Notes under the pieces: model-generated | Told to the model about the DNA's origin: nothing | Databases searched by the model: none | What the model saw: the letters and a program-made list of their open reading frames with translations, nothing else | Position numbers and translations under genes: made by a program | Assembly (NCBI RefSeq): GCF_030247195.1 | Contig: NC_080671.1 | Location: forward strand, 416,340,044-416,404,043 | Direction of reading: 5' to 3' | Length of the DNA stretch: 64,000 nucleotides | From: Topomyia yanbarensis | Lineage: Eukaryota > Arthropoda > Insecta > Diptera > Culicidae | Shown here: positions 21,490 to 37,462 of the stretch, one piece after another | How the letters are laid out: each line of letters begins with the position of its first letter | How positions within the stretch are numbered: position 1 is the stretch's first letter

Positions 21490-24400
21490 CTTGAGTACAT
21501 ATTAGACGATTCGCATCCATGTGCGGGTTGCAGAAAGCCGTAAAAGTTACATGAGAACCGGGTTAACTGACTCTGGTCTGGTGGTACGTCACTACCCTCA
21601 AACCAGTCGTCATCCGTTCAAGTCCCAATCAGTATTCCAGCGTCAGTAGAATAATAACACGGGCTTCGTAAATTCCTGTACACAAGAATCGGCTACATAG
21701 TTAAATTTCGTAAATGGCATGTAGTACTACAGATAACCGATGTTTAGGCTCGATTCGAAATGTGTGTAAATACCCGCTACTGAAATTCCGAATAAATCAG
21801 ACGTCTGAAACACGTTTGGCAAATGTTTATAGGTGGCGCAAAAGAGTAGCAAACTGTTTCGTAGATGGCAATAGTGAAACGCTGAGTGCCATCGTTTATC
21901 AATTTGAAAATTTACAGAGGTTTTTAAGGAAATTTTGTTATAGCCAAAATATGTTATCTGTGGTAGTATCAACACATTTTTTGACTGAAACATGTATATC
22001 GTTTTTTGCGGTAGAATTAGCAGTTTTCTGTTGCTGACTACAGACAGAAGAATACGCTGTGTAGCACCAAGATGGAGAAAAAGGTGGAAACATTTGACAC
22101 TTTTGAGTGTATTAGTATTATACTTGCATAATTAAGCATGGCGGCCGGAGCCCTTGAAGTAAACATAAACTTCCGAACGAGCTTTCTGATTCTTTGGCAC
22201 ACGACGAAAAGTGAGAAAAATACGAGCTTCACCTCGGATCTACCGATTACCACTTATGGACACTTTTTACCTCGAAAAAAACCGATTAAATTAAATTAAA
22301 TTAAATGACCGAACCGAAACAAAACTAATGGTAACCGAAAGGCCCACTACGTCATTTGTTTGTGCTTTTCTTCTTCATATCCTCTTGGTTTTTCGGCTTC
22401 ATCAAAGAAAAATGACAACCGCGCTCACACAGAAAAAAATGTCCGTCTTGGTGCAGCACGTCATCGGCAAAGGTTATGTTTGTAACTCGTGAGGGTAACA
22501 ATTTAGAGCTGGGTGGAAAGATACCTATTGTTGTGTATACAATCCATAGAGTGTATTTGTTTACACAACATTATGCTCGCCGCTGTTGTGTACCGTTGAC
22601 ATTAAGTCGTAAACATCTGTTCATTTCGCATTTGTGAACGGTTTTGTTCGTGCAGATAGGTGTAGTAATTTTGAACATTTGTATATAAGTAATATAGGGT
22701 TTAGGCAGGTCACCACTCTTCTCTCTCTGCAATAGTTTGCTGACTATGCTGTACCAAAGCGATGACAGTAATACGGCGGTACAGGCTTTTGTGTGTTTTT
22801 GGTCGAGCAGGAATGCGGCCATCGTGGACAGCGAGCGACGAATAACTCCGACGGTAGTAAAAGGACGCCCAAAATAAATCCTTTTTTGAGACAGTTTTCC
22901 ATGTGAAATGCGCGCGTTCGACGTCCAGTGGTCCGGTTACATGTGTAGCGCAGGACCGCCGTAGTGGAACGCTAATCGCGAAGGAGCCACTCGCGTTCCC
23001 GGCTAATTGTGAAGGATCCGAAGCATCGTCGGTTCTCACTATGGAGGATCAATCAAACGAGCAAAGCTCTCCTTCGCAGTTGATCGCCAAGGAGAATGAA
23101 AGAGGGTGGACAAAGGTTCCCCCTGGGAAGTTCATCGCTGTAACTTCCGGGGTCATTTACGGCGAGCAGACGACCCGCTGATATTTCGCCACCGTCCCTA
23201 GGAGGGTTCCAACAAAGGGGCATAGCTCTCTTCCCTAACTAATTGCAAATGACCGCTATCGGAGCAGCAAACAATAAACCAAGGAGAACTCGGCCGTTGC
23301 TATCCCGGCCGGTTGACACTTAATTTTGTTCTACCGAATCCCAGCTTTTTTCACAACTTTTACGGAGTTTTGCACAGCCGAGCACTCAGCTAACAGAGCT
23401 TTTACCGAGATCACAGTAGAAGTGACGTTTGTTTTGCTGAAACTCGGAAAATATATCGCTGAAGCAAATTAAAGCCACAGCCTGTTCAGCTGTGCAGAAA
23501 TTACCGAACTGAATTGAGTGTGTTGGACATGACCACCCGCATTTCCGTCCAACAGTAGCAGATAAAGTCGGTAAAGTTTACATTAGTTTGGTGTGTGTGT
23601 GTGTGTGTGTGTGTGAAAATCCTCGTCTGGTAGAAGCACCTAGACCGCCCTGTCAATAAGGGTCTGCTGAACAGGTGGGGGGAGCCCTACTTACAGGTTG
23701 TAAAGAAATTTTGTGCTGGTGGTCTCAGCGAATCACTTGGTTTGGTTTAGCTGTCATACACTTCCGGGTGAACCTTTTGACGTCTTCGTTTTACCAAGAG
23801 TCAGATAGCGAAATGATTGCATACTTATCAGCTAAAATAAAAATCTGAGCAATAGACGTGTTTATTATCCTGTAGTAGAAATTTTTCGTGCAAAAGTGGT
23901 GGTCCAACCTTTTGCAGAAAACAGGCCTTTTGCGACCTTCAACTTTGTGTAAAAATAACGGGAATCGCCTCATGAGTTTCTCTCACTCCTCTATCATTCA
24001 TCTATAATAGTAAGAGAGTCCAGAGTCAAATCTCCTTCTAATCCAGATTTAAGATTGATGGCCAAAATCCGACAGACTGTTGAACGAAACCAGCAACCAT
24101 GCAGTATTATTACGACTGAATTTTTTATTGCCAGTTTACATTAGGCATGAATCCCCGATTACATACGGAAAACATGCCATTTGAGCCAATATATTCTGAT
24201 TCTATACGTGCTGGTTGTAATCTGTTGGTACCAGCATAATTTAAACGCATATACTGGCTGCTGGCTACAGCAAATGACAACCAACAACATTGTCCTACAT
24301 CAGCTTATCGAACAACTGCACCAACTCAGACACGTGCGTCTCCTCTTGCAAGCTGCAAATTCAACGTTTTGTTCACGTGAAACTTTTCTAGACCACAACC

Positions 24401-25317
24401 GATCCGATCGATTCCACTGCTTGCTGTTACCCTGTCGCCAAAAATGGTAAAGATCAGATTATTCGCTTGAAAAATGCATGTCGCATGATGGCCGCTTGGT
24501 TCCCAACTTGTACATCCGCGTGGTAGATTCCGGTAAAACAAATTGTGACGAAAATCGCTTATTTTGGACAACCCAATTGGCTCTTACTAATCTAATGGTT
24601 AAGCGAATTCGATAATACAATAAACTCTCGGCATACCCAAAACCCCTTTGCAAGTAGAAATGGTCGCAGATCGTAGAAAAACAGAAAATGCAACAACGCG
24701 ATGATTAGCGAAAACAATCGATTGGTTGTTGATATTAGCTAACTCCCACAATCAAATCAATGTCGATGCCATGTCAAAAAATACTTTATAGTTAGTAATA
24801 CATCCTGAATGTGAGAAATATCCTACATACGGGAAACATGAAGAAATCCAACTGAGCTCTACATATTTGAAAAAGAGACCAACCCCAACCTTGGAACAAA
24901 CTCGGAAATTTTTCCAGTTATTAGAAAATGCGGGACTAACAGCCCTACACCCAGGTAAGATTTCCTCTCAACCACAGTAAGGTTACTGCAATACCAGTCC
25001 AGATATTTCCAGAATCGCTTTTTCTGCAAAAAAAAACAGCATTTGTCGCACCGTGTAATCAATTGCTAACGAAAGGGGTAAGATTTTGCGTGATAAAAAT
25101 AATTAACATCTTATGCAAGACTTGGTTGTGACTGTCGGACTGAAATCCGGGACATCGTCAACCGTCTCTGATTGATAGTGGTGGTGCTGGAGGTGGGTGA
25201 GAAGGTTAAAAAAAACCCAATTGCATTCTCGGCACTTGGGTGGTTCAACGGTTCATTAAATATTTGCTTTCTCCTGTTTTTTTTTCTTAAGCCGATAGTT
25301 GTTTTCGATTTAACGTT
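21490..25317. other. Intron DNA between the Jockey-like LINE and the ttk69-type exon
   Basis: No gene recognised. There are ORFs of 80-107 codons at 21714-22037 and 22903-23181, the latter Ser/Glu-rich (MEDQSNEQSSPSQ), without identifiable domains. They may be remnants of retroelements. A (GT)n microsatellite lies near 23592-23614. Around 24050-24650 several short frames run in both directions with no recognisable order. Confidence 0.35.
23592..23614. repeat. (GT)n microsatellite
   Basis: About eleven uninterrupted GT units. Confidence 0.9.
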
Positions 25318-26009
25318 TTTATTGTACTACACTTTTTGTTGTTGTTGTTGTTGAATGCAAACATTTTGTCGTTCGATTCAATCGAGGGAGGTCGGTTACT
25401 CCCCGCGGATTTCCTCAAATTGAATTATAAAATGGGAAGACTTGCGTGAATTGGTTGTTGTTTCCATATGTATGTACTTTGTATGTCTAAGTGTTTTGTG
25501 TGGATTCTGTTTCCATCGGTGTTTATCATTAACAATAAAATATTACAAGGTAAAGGTAATCAGCCAAAAAAATGTTACACTAAATATGTAAATGTTAGGA
25601 CACTTGTGTTCTCCTTCAGAGAAGGCACTTTTTCTCTTGCTTGCTTCCGTCGCGACGCGCATATTACCTCATTCTTACCTTAAGTGCGCGCCTGTAGGGC
25701 GCATGTGCTTGCTTCTTGCTATACAATTCCAAATATATTAAAATTACAAATACCCTTTTAAAGGAATGATTAACGATCTCGGTCAGCGAAAAAAATAATT
25801 AAATAAACAACAGAACATAAAATAAAACAGTTATTGCAGCTTCTCTTTCTCTCTTTCCCTCTTTCTTTGTCATCTCCATCTTCCCCTGCCAAGTCCGTTT
25901 TGTGCCATCCGACTGCTGGATATACTTTAGTGTTAGTAGCCTCTTGTTGTGTGTTCTCGTGTACGGGTGACCCCTAGTCCACCCCGGGGTAGTGTGAGGT
26001 AAAGTCCTA
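25318..26009 (-). other. ttk: Probable 3' UTR of the ttk69-type transcript
   Basis: This is the stretch downstream of the ttk69-type stop codon on the minus strand. The first clear AATAAA on that strand that I see is at 25323-25318 (TTTATT on plus), about 690 nt past the stop. A short (TTG)n run lies just beyond it. The poly(A) site is inferred, not shown. Confidence 0.5.
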
Positions 26010-29050
<3,041 letters not shown>

Positions 29051-29480
29051 TTAAATCCTCTCAGTGATAGTCTGTCCGAACCCGTACATGCAACTTGCCA
29101 TTGCACGTGGCGATTTTCTTTGAGGCGGGGAAATATTTGCTTTCGCACCAACTGTATCTAGGAGATCATTCATATCTCTCTCGTCATCGCACACGTCCGT
29201 GTCATCATCGTGGCTACTATATTGATGTTCGCGATCAGGTGTTCTATCTAACTTCTTTCCCTTACCGAGTTGCGAGTGTGAAACCTCTGTCGTTGGTAGT
29301 AGCTTCCACACGTATGGTATTCACTGTTGAGTTTGTGGTACTTGACGCTTTGACAACCATTTGTGGTTCAGGTAATGGTATTGGAAACTGGGTGTTGGCA
29401 TTTATTACTGTAATTAGTTTTCCTCAGTGGTTTCTTGACAGGGTTATCCGTAATATGCCGTTTTTTCACAGAACTGGCAC
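29051..29480 (-). pseudogene. Unidentified repeated protein fragment, copy A
   Basis: The 86-codon minus-strand frame contains SSHDDDTDVCDDERDMNDLL and ANISPPQRKSPRAMASC. A matching frame at 46978-47163 (copy C) has SNYDDDTEMYNSEIEMN and KNISSPRKQVSTCNG, with similar DNA (ATATTTCC, CCACGTGCAATGGC). Upstream on the minus strand, broken frames include KTCQFCEK. I do not recognise the family; a transposase C-terminus is one option. Copy A lies just left of a TTAA-flanked MITE. Confidence 0.45.
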
Positions 29481-29671
29481 GTTTTAGTTAGCCCTTGATA
29501 AGTACGTAGAGTTGGTTGTGTAATGGTACCACTTTGTGTTTTGTACTATACCTGGACAGTACTTTCTCTACGTGTCTTCCACTTATTCGAAATGTTACAT
29601 GAATTTTTTAATTACCACTCTGTAAGTAATTGGTAGCAGATCATGAAATTTGACTTCGATGTTGCCATTAA

Positions 29672-30188
29672 CCCCTTTCTGTCCATGTCTTTGTGGACAA
29701 TAACGTTTTTAAACAGCTATAACTTTTACTTAAGACAGGGTTTGCTCACAAAAACAAGTAAGGCTAATAAATGTGACTATTGTCTTTCATTTGAGTTATA
29801 ACAGTTACAAGGATCAGCTCTAGAACTGAAGGTATTGCAATTAGTCTGAGTGAATTTCAATGGAGCTGTGCTGCTAGAAACAGTTTACGTTAATGACGGA
29901 AAATGATTTTTTCATATATCTACGTTATGTTGCAATATTATTAAAAACTGATAAAATTTATCAATTTAGACTGTCTTTGACTACATTCTCCAGTCAATTG
30001 GACTATTGTAAATATTCTAGGAGAATTGTATTGAGCATTGGAAGGTAAAAGTTGAGCAGCTTCTTGCACTGCGAGGAAAGCATCAATATTTATGAAAAAA
30101 GGCTATTCGTGTTTCTTGATCACATCGTTTTCAAGGAAAAATAGTTTTAAAACCCTACATGCACTAGAAAAAGGTGGGCATGAAAGGG
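29672..30188. mobile_element. piggyBac-like MITE, TTAA target, about 517 bp
   Basis: TTAA flanks it at 29668-29671 and 30189-30192. The ends are CCCCTTTCTGTCCATG and the inverted TGGGCATGAAAGGG. Internal words (TCATTTGAG, AATATTATT.AAAACTG, GAGCAGCTT.T.GCACTGCGA) recur in the copies at 37902-38401 and 53600-53925. There is no ORF. A TTAA duplication is typical of piggyBac transposition. Confidence 0.8.
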
Positions 30189-30192
30189 TTAA

Positions 30193-31210
30193 ACCGGTTT
30201 TCATAGCTAGGTAGTCGGGCAGTATCTCTCCAAGATAATCTACGAAGCGCGAAACGTAAAAAGCGACGCTGAACGATCTCTATTCTCTCAACGCCGTTAT
30301 TGTAGTTTGGGCTCCACATTTCAGAGCAATATTCTAGGATTGATCGCGATAAAGAGCAATAGAGCGATTTGAGACAATAGATATCCGCAAAATTGTTGGC
30401 TATCTTGAAGATATATCCCAATGCTCCTCCACTTCAATTGAACGAATTATACTAAAAATCTTGAGATCATCCGCGAAGGACTATCGTGAAGTCTTCAGAA
30501 GTAGAAGTAGATGTACATCAACGGTCCCAAGTGGCTTCCTTGAGGTATTCCTGACGTAGAAATAAAGGTGGGGGCCTGACAATCTCCTATGATAACTGCT
30601 ATCTCTCGGTCTGTGAGGTAAGATCGGAACCTCTGCAAAACACTACCATTTATTCTAAATCTCTCGATTTTTGCTATTGCGATCTCATGATTTACCTTAA
30701 GGGAAGCGGCAGATAAGTCTGTATATAGTACGACGTTCCATACTTCCCGTTATCTAGGATGTTAAACACGGCAGATTAGACACAGTTGACCGTTCGGAAG
30801 TGAAGCCGTGTTGATCGTCGCGTAGATACTGCTTACAGTGAGTCGGAAGATGTTTCATAATCACCAGCTCAAACAACTTCGAAACAGCACTCAATGAAGT
30901 TATTCCATGATCGGGAACATTTTCGCGTATTTCCAGCAAGTTCCTTTAACAATAGTTGATCGAAAGATATGAAAAAGCGGAGTAATCAAAGCTTCGATAT
31001 ACCTTTGCAGGATAACAGAGGGGAACCCTCCGTTATCGGGTACCGGATTGAAAGATGACTTAGGCCGAGAGGAAGCTCTGGTAATCATCGTTGCATCGAC
31101 ATTGGCTTGGCCTACAATAGAGCTCTGTTAGCAGCGAATTCGATTTGCTCACTAGTTAGTGCCTCATCTGTGGAAATTGCTCACCGCCAGTGAATAAGCA
31201 GCGACAGTGT
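30193..31210 (-). mobile_element. Jockey-like LINE reverse transcriptase fragment
   Basis: Read on the minus strand, the order is an upstream palm part (ALITPLFHIFRSTIVKGTC, 31088-30900), then TSLSAVSKLFELVIMKHLPT and DDQHGFTSERST (30939-30754), then the C-terminal part DIYCLKSLYCSLSRSILEY with RRFLRFALRRLSWRD (30421-30164). These are hallmark segments of Jockey-superfamily RTs. The catalytic segment is reduced by deletions and frameshifts, so it is dead. The right-hand part (30740-30910) is also represented at 18475-18700. Confidence 0.85.
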
Positions 31211-31767
31211 TGCATGCGGCATCGGCTTCGAACGGAAAGCGAAACTTTGATTGCACAGCAACTGTAGCGTAATCGATCAATCGTTCACAAATTTCGACGT
31301 CATCAAATGTTTATCATACCGTAGAATGTGTAGACCAATCCGTGAATAACGCTACGAGTATTCTATGCTTTGAAGTCGTTTCTGTCTCTATGATTTAACA
31401 ATTTTGAATAAATGATATCACGCTTAATGTATAAGAACAGAAAGTCAAAATTAATTTCCAACCATTCGTGAAAATCATATAAATAAATACTAAATCTAAC
31501 ACCTCCACCATCGCACACCAAGCTACTTCACTGGATAGTGGCTTATACAGTTGTTTAGTTTAGTCTGCCAATATACTACTATAAAAGCATATCTGGCTTT
31601 TCGTCGATTTCCTTAAAAATGTACCAATCGTCATATTTGTATCATCTTTAATATTTCAATATTTGTTCCGAAATGGTATAAGAAAAATTACAAACATTGT
31701 ATGGCTCATGTGAAAAATAAAGACAAAACAGCCCTATCGCTAGATTACAAGAACTTAAAAACCTAAG
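31211..31767. other. Intron DNA, no gene recognised
   Basis: AT-rich, short ORFs only, nothing identified. Confidence 0.45.
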
Positions 31768-31835
31768 AGATTGTTCTAACCCGAAGAGGCGAATGGCCTT
31801 AAAGTTAAAACCTCTATAATCGAAATAAAAAAAAA
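31768..31835 (+). mobile_element. 5'-truncated SINE, 3' end only
   Basis: It contains TTCTAACCCGAAGAGGCGAA, then CTCTATAATCGAAAT and an A run, the plus-strand 3' end of the SINE family at 2661 and 21313. The pol III promoter part is missing. Similar flanks, GAACTTAAAA and GGACTTAAAG, suggest an imperfect target duplication. Confidence 0.8.
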
Positions 31836-31986
31836 GGACTTAAAGATCTATAGAACATAGAAAAGATTCTATTATATTAAAACACCCTGTATAACAATTG
31901 TATCGAAGTTTGCACGCAAGACCCGTATAGCGTTTGCTGGTCGATCGTAGCCGCCGGCTAATGGCAAGTTTCTACTTGCTGGTCAT

Positions 31987-32882
31987 GGTGTTCCTAAAAC
32001 CGTTATTAACAAAAAAATGACCATAAACTTGTCATACGGCATTCGAAAGATACAGTATCCAAGTATCTTCTCAGTGAATTTCAAAATGATCCATCGAGAG
32101 ATTCGAGAGAAATTGCAATTTGAAGTTTTATGACACGTTTTATAAGACTACCAGCAAACATCCATGGGTTTGGCCCTATCTCTATAAACAAAAAAATATT
32201 TGTCTACTTATTTAGTGCATGGCATTCGAAAGATATAGTTATCAAGTATATCTCCTGCAAGTTTGAAAATATTTCATTGACGGAATCGAAATTTATAACG
32301 ATTTGGATGTGGTATGCGGTCATAGATAGGTTTTCTACCAGACTTCAAGCGTGAATCCATGTTTGTTCATTGACTATTTAGATCGTTTATACGTGTCGCG
32401 GTTTTTAAAGGAAAACCTTACCATTTAATTACATAAATATAATGTACAAAAGGTGTTATTTATGTGGTGCACTGAAAAAATATGAAAATAGGGTTGTCTA
32501 CCAAACGTTTAATATAATGTGTAAATTAAAAAAAATGGATAAGCGTCGGAATGTTTACTTCAAAAGGCCATACCTCAATGGCTTGTTGACCGATTCTAAT
32601 TATTTTTTCATTATTGAACAAGTAGACGTTTCATCGTTAATTTTCATTAAGAATATAAAATAGAGTTGCCTACTTCAAACAATAGACAACATAATTATCC
32701 TCAACTATATGTATTATCACTATTTATGAAACGTGTCATAAAACTTCAAATTGCAATTTCTCACGAATCTCTCGATGGATCATTTTGAAATTCACTGAGA
32801 AGATGCTTGGATACTGTATCTTTCGAAAGCCGTATGACAAATTTATGGTCATTTTTTTGTTAATAACGGTTTTAGGAACACC
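31987..32882. mobile_element. Transposon-like element with terminal inverted repeats of about 155 bp
   Basis: The left end is GGTGTTCCTAAAACCGTTAT. The right end is its complement, ATAACGGTTTTAGGAACACC. The arms continue through a block ending ..AAGTTTTATGACACGTTTTAT at about 32145, matched from about 32727. The central 580 bp has only short frames with no transposase motif. It looks like a non-autonomous foldback element. Confidence 0.82.
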
Positions 32883-33036
32883 GTGTGGTGGAATTTCAAA
32901 ACGTTTTATTTCTTTTACACGTATTGAAAACATAACATTTTTTCAATTTTCCCGAAAATATTTTTGAAAAATTTTTTGTTTTTGTTTTATTGTTACACGT
33001 CAATACCAACGACGCTTGATGAGCCCGGCGTTCCTT

Positions 33037-33813
33037 ATATCGTCGCTGTTGTGCTATCTTATGACAAGCGCCATTTTGCACATTTCGAGAAAAACGATTT
33101 TTAAAGTTTGAGATTGAATATCTTTAAACTTGTAAATGGTATAACAATCCAAAGAAGACAATTGATGCTTCTATCTATTCTGCATTAATCTCTCAAATAT
33201 TACGAAGATCGGTTGACTACATTGCGAGATTTTACTACGAATGTAAACAAAAGTCGCACTCACACGTGTCATAGGCGTGTATTGATGACAAAATTTATAT
33301 GACGTGTCATAACCGTGCATGGAAATTTTTCCATAGAAAAAAATCATCAATTTTTAACTTTTATGCATATCTTTGCGTTCACATGGTCTATAAACAATCG
33401 GTGAAATGCATTTTGAAGGAAATGAGTCAGAGACTTTAGAAAAAATAGTTATTTTTGGTTACAGTGTTGCCAAATATCCTTTATTTCCAGATCAAAACTA
33501 AAACTGTGTTTTTCTCACAACTCGTGTGATTTTCTTTTGAAAACCTTTATGCCATTGCGTTCCTCAGACATTTTCACACATAAAAACATCTAAAACTTCA
33601 ATATAACTTAAGCAAATCCCTAGATACAGTGATTTGAAGCAAAAAACTCACAATTTCTCATCACGTTTCTCGCTATACCTAAGTAACCAAGTAGAATTTC
33701 AAAATTCTGAAAACGCCACTTTGTAGAGATTTTTCAAACAAGTAATGTGGCATATCTAACTCAGTTTACTCCAAAATGGCGTTTGTCATAAGATAGCACA
33801 ACAGCGACGATAT
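33037..33813. mobile_element. Transposon-like element with TIRs of about 42 bp
   Basis: It begins ATATCGTCGCTGTTGTGCTA and ends TAGCACAACAGCGACGATAT. The repeats extend through TCTTATGACAA.CGCCATTTTG. The AT-rich interior has no transposase. Borders of TA on both sides would fit a Tc1/mariner-type target, but the exact boundary is uncertain. Confidence 0.75.
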
Positions 33814-34958
33814 GGAATTTTTCTTATGTTAGTTCATTTAGCTTTTTATGAACTGACATTTTTAATATCCGATGGAAATAGCAACTAAACAACGGAACAA
33901 TTACCCAACAATAAGTCCGCGGAGAAGACAAATGTATGACAAGCCATTTGCAGCATCGTAGGAGACGATTTCATCGCGGTAGAACTAGTGTACTTTAATT
34001 TAACTGCATATCGAATCAAATAAACACATGTAAGTCTCACGCCTAATTTTTGTGCTATAAAAAATCAAATATTAAACTAATCTAATAAATTAGGTATGCA
34101 AGGTATTACTAATTACGTTTAAATGGGGCTTCACATTAATACTGATATAGTATAACAACGACACTGAATCAAGATGAAGGTGTTTCGTACTTTAAATCGT
34201 CGTTTTGTAAGTTATGTTATTTTTCCAACGGTACTTATGCTTTTGTGGACAGAGCTGTATTCAGTACATAAGACACAATATCTTAATCTATGATAAGACT
34301 GGCTGAGGTCCGTATGTATTTGTACGTCCACGAGGTGTTAGCTAAAACTTATTTGTTTTTTTTTTATTCGGACAATTCCGGTTCATCAGGACCCACCCCT
34401 ACCCAAAAAATCTGCAAACTTTTTTTTTCACCTATTAAAAAGTATTCGTCATTTTTCTGTGTAAAGGTTATTGACATGTTGAGTTAATTTTTCTTCACCC
34501 GATAGCCATTTGTTACAGCCCGCTTTTGTTTTTAAAATTAAGTAGTCCAAATTCAAATTTCGAGTAGTTGTAGTAGTAGAGTGCGCATGTAGGATCAATT
34601 GTTTCAGTAGCCCACTTGGTGGACGAGACGGCTATTCTCTATCGTGTAGAAGACACACACCAATTCCAGATCGCGAAGCATTGATTACGTCTTATACAGG
34701 ATCATAATGCGAACCACTATACAATCCAAACGATTTTGGCATATTTTTTGAACAGCCATCATAGTTAATGCATTTCTTCGATGATTGTGAGCGTCTGTGC
34801 ATTTGTTCTGCTTTTCCATATAGTTCTTTCGCGAAATTCGTATTCCGGATTCCGGTAGAAGTCTGTTGTGGGTGCGGCTTAAATACTGGCTTCAAAGGTA
34901 TATCTCCCACTAAGAAAAACTTCTAAATTGACACATGTAGTAATAGTTTATTTCTCGA
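33814..34958. other. Intron DNA, no gene recognised
   Basis: Nothing identified; only short ORFs without domains. Confidence 0.45.
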
Positions 34959-35134
34959 CAAACATATGATTACGGCTTAAAAGCCAACTGTCAAAATTCT
35001 CTTTGAAAAGAAATTCCGGACAAATCGTTACTCGCCAATCACAGATATTAGTAGTAAAAAAAAGAGAAAAGTCCGAAATTTCCTTTCAAAGAGAATTTTG
35101 ACAGTTGGCTTTTAAGCCGTAATCATATATTTGT
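34959..35134. mobile_element. Foldback MITE of about 176 bp
   Basis: The left arm contains ATATGATTACGGCTTAAAAG, CCAACTGTCAAAATTCTC and TTTGAAA. The right arm is the near-perfect complement ending TAAGCCGTAATCATAT. Arms of about 60 bp enclose about 50 bp of spacer. The inverted repeat continues weakly beyond the core. No coding capacity. Confidence 0.85.
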
Positions 35135-35149
35135 TGAGATTTTAGTAAT

Positions 35150-35690
35150 TTCGCGATATGACGTGCAAAGGAACGGAACCATCTTCACGAGATTTCTCGG
35201 TTTCGCGGACGACATCTATATCATTAATCGCAGAGCAGTGCTAGAGGCATTTGTATCATTTGAAAGGGAGGCTATGAGAATCGAACTGACTTTAAATTCT
35301 GACCTGGAAGAGAGCGAAGTGGTCCGAGTGATGTTGACAGAAATCCACGTGGTACAGTACGAGGTTGTCAACGCATTCATATATCTTGGAACACTAGTGA
35401 CATATGATAATAATGTTAGCTGTGATGTAAAAAGGGTGTTTACTGCTGCAAATAGGACTGTCTATGGTTTGCGTAAACAGCTAAAGCTCCGCAGCCTACA
35501 TACGCGCACAAAACTTGCTCTATACAAAGCGCTGATACTCCCTGTTTCTGTGTACTGCCATGAGCGTTGAAAGAAGCAGGCTATCGAGTGCTCGGTGTGT
35601 TTGAGAGAAGACGTTCAATGTTCAGCACCAATTTAGGAAATGGAAAATGGTGTAGGCGTGTCAACCACGAGCTGTACCAAGAACACAAAT
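35150..35690 (+). mobile_element. LINE reverse transcriptase C-terminal fragment
   Basis: The open frame at 35163-35570 reads TRFLGFADDIYIINRRA, then NAFIYLGTLVTYDN and GLRKQLKLRSLHTRTKLALY. This carries the catalytic FADD box of a LINE RT and the following thumb region. After the stop at 35570 another frame continues with VLGVFERR and RRVNHELYQEH, as in the C-terminus of such elements. No endonuclease lies upstream. It is a truncated insertion from a different family than the R1-like and Jockey-like copies. Confidence 0.8.
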
Positions 35691-36109
35691 GTACTGACCC
35701 CTGCTAAAGTTATGTTTAGGAAAGAAGAGATTGTTCAATTGTTCGATCACGACGATGATGTTGATGTCATGAAACCAAAATATTTTCAAAAATATTTTTC
35801 AATTGTTCCCCTCTGAGAAACAAAAAAATAAGATATTAACAAGTAACAGAATAAAAAAATTAAATTATCTACATACCAAGGTTCTTATCGCAATTTAATC
35901 AACTGTGTTTTCCTTATACAAAACACTGGATGGCTGATTTCATAGGGGGTTCCAGGCCGATTGACCGAATATCATTTGACCGAAATAGTGTTTAAGCCGA
36001 AACGATTATTCAGTCAAAGATCATATGGCCGGATGCCAACATTTTAATTTTTCATTATTTTGAATGTGTTGAATCGTTTCGTAACATGTTTGGTATCAGC
36101 GAACTAAAA

Positions 36110-37050
36110 ACGAGTTGACGATTTGCCGCAAAATTCAACTTGGTCATGCGACACCTATGATTCAACTCGTAAACTGCCAAAGTGATGCTTTTTTTGTATC
36201 CGCAAGTGAGTCGTAGCTTCCAAAAAAAACTTAATTTTATTTAGTTTTATTTGCAATTATTCGGAGTTTTAACCATTCTATTTGGGTTACACATTACAGT
36301 GGTTATAAAAATACTTCATAAATAAATTTTCAACTGGAAGCCGAGACCCAATCAACACCAATGTTAAACTCCCTGATATATTTTTGAATTACGTAGAAGA
36401 TTCTGTTGGACCTGCTGTGTATGATACAAAGCATATAATTTGCATAGGTTACACCATAATGTGGTTCGCATCGAAGACTACGTAGCAAAATCTCACCCTG
36501 GTAAGATGCCGCAGTAGATCAGATTTAGGATAACACATAGTACTTTTGAATGAGCCCTTTGCTGCTCATGGAAAGTAGGAACTGCTTGGTGCAAACATAG
36601 AGTGGTTCATCTGAACCTGTAACTATTTTTCTTAGTCACATATTTTACTTAGATCTTAACTAACAGAATATCTGTCTTGAAGAGATAACAAGCAAGCAAA
36701 AGGGGTTCTAATAACGGAGAAAGGCGCTCCATCGAGCGCACAAAAGTTACAGAGCTTTACTGTTCAAAAATACCAACTAGTCTTCTTCCCACTGGCACTG
36801 GGAATTCTGAATGAGCCCGACTTATGCTTGTCTCCCTTACTCCCAAGAATTTCTTAAATTGACACCATCTCAAAAAAGCATTGCTCGACTTAGTAGGAAC
36901 GGGAACTAATGCTGCGGCGGCTGCGGTGCTCCACGAAGTACATTTGGGATCCGCGCACATGTAGCTCTGCGGATAATAGCAGAAACTATAATGTTTTAAA
37001 CCATTTTCGCAAGATGTTTACTCACCATCTTACGTAATGTTAGTTTTCCT
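36110..37050. repeat. Duplicated block, copy 1
   Basis: Parts of this stretch match 39340-40030 in the same order and orientation, for example ATGCGACACCTATGATTCA, AAGTGAGTCGTAGCTT, ACGTAGAAGATTC, CTCTGCG.ATAATA and TTTTCGCAAGATGTTTACTC. Copy 1 has extra sequence of about 270 bp between its two halves. A minus-strand ORF here (36960-36757) has an Ala-rich stretch (STAAAAALVPVPTK), with a possible GTGAGT...CCGCAG intron just upstream of it. Identity unknown. Confidence 0.65.
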
Positions 37051-37159
37051 TCAACAAAGTAAGGGGTGATAGGTAACACGGTGGCCATTGACTTCCAGTG
37101 CTTTCACGTAAGTTCGAGTATTCGAAATGTGGAACATTTGCTGAAGATGACCTCGCAGT

Positions 37160-37374
37160 TTCGGTTTTTGGGAGTCACCTTTATCCACTTTGAGCATATC
37201 AGACACGCACTGCTGATAACATTCAACAAATTTGCCCAGACAAAAAGATTCATTTCACAGAACAACTCCAAACACGTGTTTATTTGTGACAACCCTAGAA
37301 TCAGGATCCCCATCTATATGAATAACACTGGTCCACAACAAATTTTAACCAGGTCGCTTCAGCATTCGATGTGA
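37160..37374 (+). pseudogene. Unidentified repeated protein fragment, copy B
   Basis: The frame at 37066-37374 includes RHALLITFNKFAQTKRFISQ followed by HVFICDN. The stretch at about 46780-46870 (copy C) reads, in its own broken frame, RHLALNKLVQTKPFISHN followed by KHKVVCDN. The shared pattern (RHA.L..NK.AQTK.FISQ/HN.KH.V.CDN) shows a common coding ancestor. The family is not recognised. Confidence 0.45.
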
Positions 37375-37462
37375 ACGTTTCTCGACAAACTCTGCGAATA
37401 CGTTTTTTCAGACTTAAAAAGTCGATTAATTAACAACATTTGACCTTTTAATTCTATTTTAA

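Noticed and set aside
24050..24660. BEL/Pao or gypsy polyprotein remnant
   Set aside because: Short frames in both directions gave no ordered motif that I could defend.
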